A stretch of DNA of 27,232 nt, taken from the NCBI GenBank assembly GCA_934644965.1, contig CAKUDG010000032.1, positions 1 to 27,232 of the forward strand, read 5' to 3'. The stretch is from an uncultured Victivallales bacterium. GTDB lineage: Bacteria; Verrucomicrobiota; Lentisphaeria; Victivallales; UBA1829. Made by a program: the position numbers and the translations under genes. The notes under the pieces are model-generated. The model was not told the origin of the DNA and searched no databases. It saw only the letters and a program-made list of their open reading frames with translations. Below are positions 1-5,455 of the stretch, in pieces. Numbering within the stretch: position 1 is the stretch's first letter; each line of letters opens with the position of its first letter.

Positions 1-102
1 GCCTCCGGCGGCCCGCGTTTCGCCGCTGGACCCCGACAAGGTCACGGACCTTGACCTCGAGAAAAATGCTCACCGCATTTTTCCGTAGTTTCGTTGCGGA
101 AC
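1..102. repeat. Intergenic repeat module B, copy 1
   Basis: The first 84 bases match 27072-27155 with only three differences. The unit holds two inverted repeats: a 7-bp stem CAAGGTC/GACCTTG around ACG (37-53), and a 9-bp stem GAAAAATGC/GCATTTTTC with a 5-base loop (61-83). The second has A-rich and T-rich arms and looks like a bidirectional terminator. It lies beyond the nagB terminator and contains no convincing gene. The window edge may cut its left side. No transposase is nearby, so it behaves like a small non-autonomous or structural intergenic repeat. Confidence 0.75.
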
Positions 103-118
103 TTTCTTCCTGCATAGG

Positions 119-182
119 AAAAAAAGCGTGGGACACACCCCCTCTCCCGTCATTCACCCCGGGAGATAAGGCAATCCCACGC
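119..182 (-). terminator. Intrinsic terminator of the nagB group
   Basis: On the minus strand the outer arms GGGA-type stem (126-133 with 175-182, eight bases, perfect) enclose a second stem CTCCCG/CGGGAG (144-149 with 160-165). The structure is followed by seven T on the minus strand (119-125). It lies about 60 bases beyond the nagB stop codon, as expected for the end of the transcription unit. Confidence 0.7.
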
Positions 183-199
183 CATCATCATCGCAAGAA

Positions 200-230
200 C
201 TGAATCCGGTATTCAATACCGGACTTTCAG
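200..230. other. Hairpin just after nagB
   Basis: TCCGGTAT (205-212) and ATACCGGA (216-223) form a perfect 8-bp stem with a TCA loop. CTGAA/TTCAG (200-204 with 226-230) can extend it across a 2-base bulge. No T-tract follows, so it may stabilise the 3' end of the mRNA rather than terminate transcription. Confidence 0.5.
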
Positions 231-239
231 CGATGAAAT

Positions 240-1025
240 TCAGCGATACTTTTCAAATTTCGGTTCTTTGGCGTAAACCCAATCGTAGAATTCACGGTTT
301 CCCAGTTTCGCCGCAGCTTCCTCGTCCAGGATCACAACACAGTCATTGTGCATCTGGATGGCGGAAGCGGAAATCATGGAGGTGACAGGCCCTTCAATCG
401 CCTTCTGAATAATGTCAGCCTTTTCCGCACCCGTCACAAGCATGACAAGTCTGCGGGCATCCAGCACAGTTCCGACACCCATCGTGATCGCGCGCATGGG
501 CATGTCTTCGGGCTTGTCGAAAAGCGGGGAATTCTGTTCGTACGTGGTTTTCGTCAGAGGCACCGCCCGGGTTCTGGAAAAGAGGGGAGACAGCGGTTCA
601 TTGAATCCGATGTGTCCGCTGCGTCCGATTCCGAGGAGCTGCAGATCCACTCCACCGGCTTCTTCCATCATTTCTTCGTAAAGCTCGCATCCGGCATCAA
701 TGTCTTCGGCAATGCCGTTGGGCAGATGCGTGTTGCGCGGATCAATGTTGATGCGGCTGAAAAGATGCTTTTCCATGTACGCACGGTAGGAATTCGGATT
801 CTCAGGTGCGAGTCCGACATATTCGTCCAGGTTGAAGGTCTTCACAAGAGAAAAATCAAGTCCTTCGTTTTTATGCATCTCGCCCAGCATGGCATACAGG
901 CTTTCCATCGTTCTTCCCGTGGCCAGCCCAAGGGTGATGGAGGGTTTCGCCCGGACCGCATCGGCAATCATTCTTGCCGCAAGAAAAGCGGCGCTTTTTG
1001 CATCCTTCTTTACGATGACTTCCAT
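240..1025 (-). CDS. nagB: Glucosamine-6-phosphate deaminase NagB
   Basis: The 261-residue protein should convert glucosamine-6-phosphate to fructose-6-phosphate and ammonia in the cytoplasm, feeding amino sugars into glycolysis. Family signatures seen are the phosphate-binding LGLATGRT (residues 33-40), NLDEY (65-69, the catalytic Asp region) and GHIGFNEP (137-144) with the His and Glu of the active-site relay. SRTR follows at 150-153, and a C-terminal TGAEKA/SAIQMH region completes the fold. Length is normal for the family. The residue before GHIGFNEP is Ser, where E. coli has Asp and many homologues Asn. The start has a clear ribosome-binding site (AAGGAG, 8 bases upstream). The gene follows uxaC by 47 bases on the same strand and ends before an intrinsic terminator, so it is probably the last gene of that unit. 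Identification is firm at family level; the exact sugar substrate is inferred. Confidence 0.93.
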   Translation of the reverse strand: MEVIVKKDAKSAAFLAARMIADAVRAKPSITLGLATGRTMESLYAMLGEMHKNEGLDFSLVKTFNLDEYVGLAPENPNSYRAYMEKHLFSRINIDPRNTHLPNGIAEDIDAGCELYEEMMEEAGGVDLQLLGIGRSGHIGFNEPLSPLFSRTRAVPLTKTTYEQNSPLFDKPEDMPMRAITMGVGTVLDARRLVMLVTGAEKADIIQKAIEGPVTSMISASAIQMHNDCVVILDEEAAAKLGNREFYDWVYAKEPKFEKYR

Positions 1026-1072
1026 TTTTTTGACTCCTTATAGTATGATAACGTGCGCACCCGACTTCATTG

Positions 1073-2443
1073 TCAGATGCGGAAAAATTCCTTCGGCCCG
1101 GTGTAGCAGACCTGCTTCATCAGATGCATGCCCAGCGACAGGGGGAACTGACCCGCATTCACCATCCTCGCCACCGTGTCCGCAAGCACCCTGCGGAACA
1201 TCTCGAAACGCGAAGAATACGACAGCAGTTTCCGCGAATCCGAAACCATTCCCGCAAAATTGTACAGCAGATCCACCGACCCGATATATTCCAGCTGACG
1301 CCTCATCCCCACAGGCGTGTCGTTCAACCACCACGCAGACCCGAGACGCACCTTGCTCCCGAAGGCCCGCGCAACCGACGCCAGAGACGCCTGATGCCCG
1401 GGATCCAGACAATACAGCACCACCTTCAGCCGATTGTCAAAATGATTCAGAAATCCGCTCAGCGGCCGGACAATGTCTATCGTATGATCCGACACATCCC
1501 CGCCGGAATCCGGACCCAGCTCTCGGAACAGTTCCGCCCGCACATCGCGACGGGCTCCAATGTGCATCTGAAACACCCAGTCCTTTTCCTTGTCCATCCC
1601 GGCAAATTCCCGAAGAAGGTAGGATGCATACTGGTCCGCTTCCTCTCTGCTGGGGGGTGTTTTCCCGTCAAGAGCCTTGCGGAACGCGTTCTGCGCTTCT
1701 TCAAGCGTCGCATCTCCGGAGAGCGGATACAGAAGCGCATGGTCGCTTGCCACAGCGCCCTGTTCATTGAAAAAGTCGTGAGAGATCTTCAGGGTTTTCA
1801 GCAGATCCTCGACTCCCGATATCTTCCGGTCAAAACGTTTCTCCAGACGGGCAATATACTCCCTCCAGCCAGGAGAAAGAAGATTCACCGCCTTGTCCGG
1901 CCGCCAGGTCGGTCTCACAATCTGCCTGCCCATCGCCTTGTTCAGGGCGGCGTGATGCTCCAGCGTATCGGCCGGATCGTCCGTACTGCACATGGTTTCG
2001 ATCTTCATTCTTTCAAGAAGGCGCTGGGGATAGTTGGAACTCACCGCAAGAACCGCCTTCGCCTGTTCCCAGACATCTTCCCCGGTATCCGGACCCAGAA
2101 GAATATCACTGATCCCGATGGTCCTGAGATCCAGATGAATCCATTCGTACACCGGATTCCCGATCAGTTCGGGAAACACGCGGGACAATTCCATCCATTT
2201 CTCTTTCGGACTTGCGTCACCGGTTATGAATTTTTCTTCCACACCGCGTTTCCGCATGACTTCCCACACATAATGATCTGTAGCCGCAAAAAGTGTCCAC
2301 GGATCGGAAAACTTCACATTCCCTGCAATTTGTGCAACATCCGCATGATTGTGAACATCCACCACCGGAAGATCCGCCACCTCGTTGTACAGAACAAACG
2401 CGGTTTCGTTCTCCAGCAAATATCTGCTGTCCAGAAAAGCCAT
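1073..2443 (-). CDS. uxaC: Uronate (glucuronate) isomerase UxaC
   Basis: The 456-residue protein should interconvert D-glucuronate and D-fructuronate, or D-galacturonate and D-tagaturonate, the first step of uronic-acid catabolism. Supporting segments are the N-terminal metal-binding HNH (residues 31-33, in DVHNHAD), the family signature YITGDAS-like FITGDASPKEK, ELIGNPVYEWIHLDL, and the C-terminal GMVSDSR...SYSSRFEMFRR. Length is close to the usual 465-470. The start is preceded by a GA-rich ribosome-binding region (GGAAGG/GAGAAG). nagB follows after 47 bases and probably shares the transcript. A promoter-like sequence lies 44-73 bases upstream. The ADP-ribosylglycohydrolase-like gene is 181 bases further upstream on the same strand. 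UxaC suggests that pectin, alginate-type or host glucuronide sugars are used. No other hexuronate gene is in view. Confidence 0.94.
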   Translation of the reverse strand: MAFLDSRYLLENETAFVLYNEVADLPVVDVHNHADVAQIAGNVKFSDPWTLFAATDHYVWEVMRKRGVEEKFITGDASPKEKWMELSRVFPELIGNPVYEWIHLDLRTIGISDILLGPDTGEDVWEQAKAVLAVSSNYPQRLLERMKIETMCSTDDPADTLEHHAALNKAMGRQIVRPTWRPDKAVNLLSPGWREYIARLEKRFDRKISGVEDLLKTLKISHDFFNEQGAVASDHALLYPLSGDATLEEAQNAFRKALDGKTPPSREEADQYASYLLREFAGMDKEKDWVFQMHIGARRDVRAELFRELGPDSGGDVSDHTIDIVRPLSGFLNHFDNRLKVVLYCLDPGHQASLASVARAFGSKVRLGSAWWLNDTPVGMRRQLEYIGSVDLLYNFAGMVSDSRKLLSYSSRFEMFRRVLADTVARMVNAGQFPLSLGMHLMKQVCYTGPKEFFRI

Positions 2444-2486
2444 ATCTTCTCATCCTTCCTCAATTCATACCTGCAAGAAGCGTTTC

Positions 2487-2516
2487 AATATATACCCTTG
2501 CCGTGGAGAATTCCAA
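2487..2516 (-). promoter_or_regulatory. Candidate sigma70-type promoter for uxaC-nagB
   Basis: Minus-strand TTGGAA (2511-2516) and TATATT (2487-2492) are 18 bases apart; an alternative TATATA reading gives 16. The position, 44 bases upstream of the uxaC start, fits. The call rests on consensus similarity only. Confidence 0.38.
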
Positions 2517-2624
2517 GAAAAATACCGTATTCGCTGGAAAATATCGTACTTTCTCCCTGTTTCCCGATCCTTTTCCTCCTGTGAGGGAGAAAATACCCTC
2601 TTCCGGGGAAAAAAGTCTTCTGCG

Positions 2625-4160
2625 TCAGGAGGAGCTGTTCTCCTGAAAAGCCTGTCTGGCGCGCAGTCGCTCCAAGGCATCATGATATTCATGAAAGGCC
2701 GGCGCGATATCATGAAACACCGCGTTTTTCAACTGGAAGGGGATATTCAGCGTAACAGGTTCCATCCGACCTGAAATTGTCACATGCAGAGGCAGATAGA
2801 CAAACGCGGAATCGAAACTGCCAGGAACAAGAGTACACTCCGCGGCCCCTTGAAAGGTACGAATGGAAAATTCCTTCCCGGGAAAAACAGCCCAGCCGGA
2901 AGGCGGATCCCAGCGCAGTGTCATGATGGATGAGTCGTAAGGCATTCCTGCAGAACGGATGATAAGACGGCATCCTTCGCCCGGCGAACAGAGAGGAGAA
3001 TCCCGGTATTCCACCAGAAGACTCCCCCCGAACACAGGATATTCCTGATAGTACACGGGACGCTTCCAGACGCGGCTTTCCAGAAACTCCCCTCCGGAAA
3101 GGGAAGCGGAAAAACCGGAATCCAAAGTGCTGGGCTGTCCGGCGGAAATGGCAAGAAGACGCGGATCACGCATTCTTGCTTCCAACGCCGCATTCACGGT
3201 CCGGCGTGTCAGATCGCCCAGCGTGCGGGGCAGGTTCAGATTGCCTGGAAACGGATTCACCGCCACCGTCTGGATCCGCTCTCCCAGGGGGGCGGTCCAT
3301 TTCTCAGGCATGGCTCTGCGGCCGAGGAGAATTCCCAGAATGGAACCGCAGGTCGCTCCGGTACAGTCGGTATCGTCTCCGCAATTGACGGCGGAACAGA
3401 GGGTTTTCCCAAAATCGCCTTCTCCGTAAAGAAGTCCCGCCGTCACGAATCCCAGGTTTGCGGGAGCCTGGAAAAAGCCCAGATCCTCACTGTCCTTCAC
3501 AACGGCTTCCCGGACAAAACGCAGAGAATGCCCCGCGTCGTATCCTTCACAGACGGTTCGGACCGCCCGTTCAATCCGGCTTCCGCCGGGAATCTTGGAA
3601 AGGGCAATTTCTATCAAACGCCGGATATCCGGCTCCACAAAGGCCGCCGATTCCAGGGCCGCAGTAAACATCTCCGCATAGATTCCTTCTCCGCTGTGAT
3701 CCGCCGAGGCGTCCAGACTGGCATAATAGGCGGCCATATCCGGATTCCCGGGAAAAAGACAGGCCCAGATCTCCGAACGAATCCAGGCCCCGTTGCTCCA
3801 TTTCCAGCGCTCGTTGTTGCAGGCTCCGGAAAGCGGAGGGTGAAAACCTCTTCGGATATTGGCTTTGCAGACGGCGTATTCATTCCAGGGCCCCGTCACA
3901 AAACGCATCCAGTATTCCCCCAGCAGACGCGGAGTGACGGCAAAAACCCCGTGTTCCTCCACGGCCTGAAGCCAGACCAGCTGAAGATCCAGATCATCGT
4001 TCGGAGGTGCTCCGTCTGGAAATTCCTGTGTGTAAAAAACAATATCGTTCATTTCGCGGCTCCCTTCAAAGGGAGCGCCGAGAGTTCCTCCGACACTTTT
4101 CCCCGTCCAGCATCCCAGAACTTTGTCCTGATACTCTTCCAGATTCAGACAGCATGCCAT
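2625..4160 (-). CDS. ADP-ribosylglycohydrolase (DraG/ARH) family protein with C-terminal extension
   Basis: The 511-residue cytoplasmic-looking protein has the DraG/ARH layout in its first 300 residues. This includes GCWTGKSVGGTLGAPFEG (16-33), the PNDDLDLQ metal-site region (53-60) and the C-terminal NCGDDTDCTGATCGSILG (259-276). The family classically removes ADP-ribose from proteins or small molecules using two Mg ions. Here the first motif reads GKSVGG where many members have a GDALG-type sequence. Residues from about 310 to 511 form an extra Gly/Pro/aromatic-rich, probably beta-sheet module that I do not recognise. The neighbours are uxaC and nagB, so a role in sugar or nucleoside metabolism is as likely as de-ADP-ribosylation. 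The start has an AAGGAG-type site about 12 bases upstream. There is no signal peptide. Fold assignment is good; function is unknown. Confidence 0.8.
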   Translation of the reverse strand: MACCLNLEEYQDKVLGCWTGKSVGGTLGAPFEGSREMNDIVFYTQEFPDGAPPNDDLDLQLVWLQAVEEHGVFAVTPRLLGEYWMRFVTGPWNEYAVCKANIRRGFHPPLSGACNNERWKWSNGAWIRSEIWACLFPGNPDMAAYYASLDASADHSGEGIYAEMFTAALESAAFVEPDIRRLIEIALSKIPGGSRIERAVRTVCEGYDAGHSLRFVREAVVKDSEDLGFFQAPANLGFVTAGLLYGEGDFGKTLCSAVNCGDDTDCTGATCGSILGILLGRRAMPEKWTAPLGERIQTVAVNPFPGNLNLPRTLGDLTRRTVNAALEARMRDPRLLAISAGQPSTLDSGFSASLSGGEFLESRVWKRPVYYQEYPVFGGSLLVEYRDSPLCSPGEGCRLIIRSAGMPYDSSIMTLRWDPPSGWAVFPGKEFSIRTFQGAAECTLVPGSFDSAFVYLPLHVTISGRMEPVTLNIPFQLKNAVFHDIAPAFHEYHDALERLRARQAFQENSSS

Positions 4161-4257
4161 TTGACCACTCTGCTCCTTTCCGCTTTGAGGACAGAAAAAT
4201 CATTTTTTTTGAAAACAAATCTATAGAACCCTTCATGTCATGCCAGATACGATAAAT

Positions 4258-4346
4258 ACAAAAATACGTCGGGCAATGCCTGCCGAGTGCAGGGAATGCA
4301 GCAAGAAACGGGGAGTATGAGAACAAGCAGCCCTCTTGCTTTTTTA
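4258..4346 (+). repeat. Intergenic repeat module A, copy 1
   Basis: This stretch aligns almost without gaps to 26968-27060. Both copies hold an initial Gly/Cys-coding-like GC palindrome (here imperfect, around 4268-4285), then the shared words GTGCAGGGAATGCAGC, GGAGTATGAG and AGCAGCCCTC, and end in a T-rich tract. In the second copy the end is a perfect terminator hairpin; here that stem is degraded. No plus-strand gene ends just upstream, so termination cannot be its only reason for being here. Confidence 0.7.
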
Positions 4347-4377
4347 TTTTATCTTTGATTTTTTAAGATTTCGTGTC

Positions 4378-4480
4378 CCGCACACAAGTGCTTGTCCCGC
4401 CCCCGGAGTGCGGCAAAGTCACGGAGTCTGCCCCGGGGGAAAAATGCCCGCCGCATTTTTCCGTATTTTTCTTTGCTTCG
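4378..4480 (+). repeat. Intergenic repeat module B, divergent copy
   Basis: The segment resembles 1-102 and 27072-27170. The core GTCACGGA is kept, and the 9-bp hairpin GAAAAATGC/GCATTTTTC is perfectly conserved (4439-4447 with 4453-4461) with a 5-base loop. The following CTTTGCTTCGC word is also found after the copy near 27160. The upstream palindrome has changed but can still partly pair (GGCA with TGCC). It lies just beyond the 3' end of rnpB, whose terminator is at 4514-4528. Confidence 0.6.
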
Positions 4481-4513
4481 CTGTTTTCTTTTCTGCTTCG
4501 ATGAAAAATGTGG

Positions 4514-4528
4514 AAAAAAGCGGGACTG
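4514..4528 (-). terminator. rnpB 3' end and U-tract
   Basis: The 3' arm of P1 (CAGTCCCG) is followed on the minus strand by C and six T (4514-4519). P1 or a local fold plus this tract probably ends transcription. The module B hairpin at 4439-4461 could act as a second stop. Confidence 0.5.
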
Positions 4529-4880
4529 AGGCATAAGCCGGATTCTGTTCCCGTTTTCACGGGCGGCGACCATCTGTCTGATGCGACCAGAACCCGGGAT
4601 TGCTAACGCCGCGGGCAACGGCATCATCCCCTATTTGGTCTTGCTCCGGAAGGGGCTTGCCATGCGGAGGGAATTGCTTCCCGTCCCGGCGGTCTCTTAC
4701 ACCGCCATTTCACCCTTGCCGGCCGAAACCGGCGGTATATTTTCTGTTGCGCTTTCCTTTCCGCGGAATCTCGTCCGCGGCATCCTCCTTGAAGGAGGAC
4801 TTCCCGCCCTGTGGAGTCCGGACTTTCCTCCCCGTCCCTCCGGAAGGAAGAACGGAGCGGCCGCCTGCCTGCAGTCCCGG
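4520..4880 (-). ncRNA. rnpB: RNase P RNA, bacterial type A
   Basis: This is the catalytic RNA of RNase P, which trims tRNA 5' leaders. Read on the minus strand, it carries the universally conserved blocks in order. GAGGAAAGTCCGGACTCC lies near the 5' end, then AAGGGTGAAATGGCGG and GTAAGAGACCGCC, then GGAGCAAGACCAAATAGGG, and finally AACAGAATCCGGCTTAT near the 3' end. The ends pair as helix P1: CGGGACTG (4879 down to 4872) with CAGTCCCG (4528 down to 4521). At about 360 nucleotides with this motif order it fits the type A architecture. Several open reading frames cross it, but none is a real gene. The 3' end runs straight into six T. Exact ends are set from P1 and may differ by a few bases. 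Confidence 0.95.
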
Positions 4881-4885
4881 ATGTC

Positions 4886-4914
4886 AATATAGCACGCCGC
4901 AGCCAGAATAAAAG
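4886..4914 (-). promoter_or_regulatory. Candidate rnpB promoter
   Basis: Minus-strand TATATT (4886-4891) ends six bases before the first paired base of P1, the expected -10 position. A weak -35 (CTTTTA, 4909-4914) sits 17 bases further upstream. Confidence 0.4.
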
Positions 4915-5147
4915 CGGAGAGGAAGAAACTGGAAGAAAAAAGAAAAAACGTTCCGGAAAACTGAAAATTAAAATTAAGAAAAAAGAAAACTCCGGACGGA
5001 AGAAGGAATACGGCAAAATGAAAAAGTGTCGCATTCTGCAACAGAAAAAACTCTCTTTTCCTCCTTTTCCTGCATTCACGCTTTTCTTTTTCTGAACTCA
5101 TTTTACAAGGAAGTCCCGGAAAATCCAGGGAAAAAACAGGAGACTCC

Positions 5148-5175
5148 TTGCCAAAAACACTTCCCTGCCTATAGT
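5148..5175 (+). promoter_or_regulatory. Candidate promoter of the ABC transporter operon
   Basis: TTGCCA (5148-5153) and TATAGT (5170-5175) with a 16-base spacer match five and four positions of the sigma70 consensus. It lies 280 bases upstream of the first transporter gene and nothing else reads from it. Confidence 0.4.
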
Positions 5176-5455
5176 ATGACATTTTGCTTCAATGCCGCCC
5201 TGGATGTGGGAAAATTGAAAGATGGAAAGATTGTTTGTCCGTCTTCTCCTTTTCTTTTCTAGCGGCATCCCGGGGGAGAAGAGAAATATTAGGAATAGGG
5301 GAGGTATGCACTTCCACTTCTGCAAATTCAGATGAAGATACTCTGATCTGCCGGGAAAAAAGGCTTTTTTCATCCGCCGGGAAATTCATTTTTTCCGGGA
5401 AACAAGAAAACTAAACTAATTTTATTTATTACAATTCAAAAAACGGAAAACAGGC

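Larger units (their letters stand above)
4881..5455. other. 575-base gene-free region between rnpB and the ABC transporter
   Basis: No convincing coding frame is present: the open frames lack ribosome-binding sites and have biased Lys/Phe/Ser content from A/T- and purine-rich sequence. The left part (about 4905-5020) is strongly purine-rich on the plus strand. A good plus-strand promoter match lies at 5148-5175. The last 120 bases contain repeated CCGGGAAA-type words beside A- and T-runs (about 5350-5402) that can form several imperfect hairpins. The transporter mRNA would therefore have a leader of about 270 bases, long enough for regulation, although I recognise no known riboswitch. Confidence 0.5.

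Noticed and set aside
1070..2584. 504-residue plus-strand open frame opposite uxaC
   Set aside because: Shadow of uxaC, with His/Arg/Pro-biased sequence and no domain.
4581..5182. Several open frames of 90-160 residues over rnpB and its upstream spacer
   Set aside because: They overlap the conserved RNase P RNA blocks or low-complexity purine-rich DNA and lack ribosome-binding sites.
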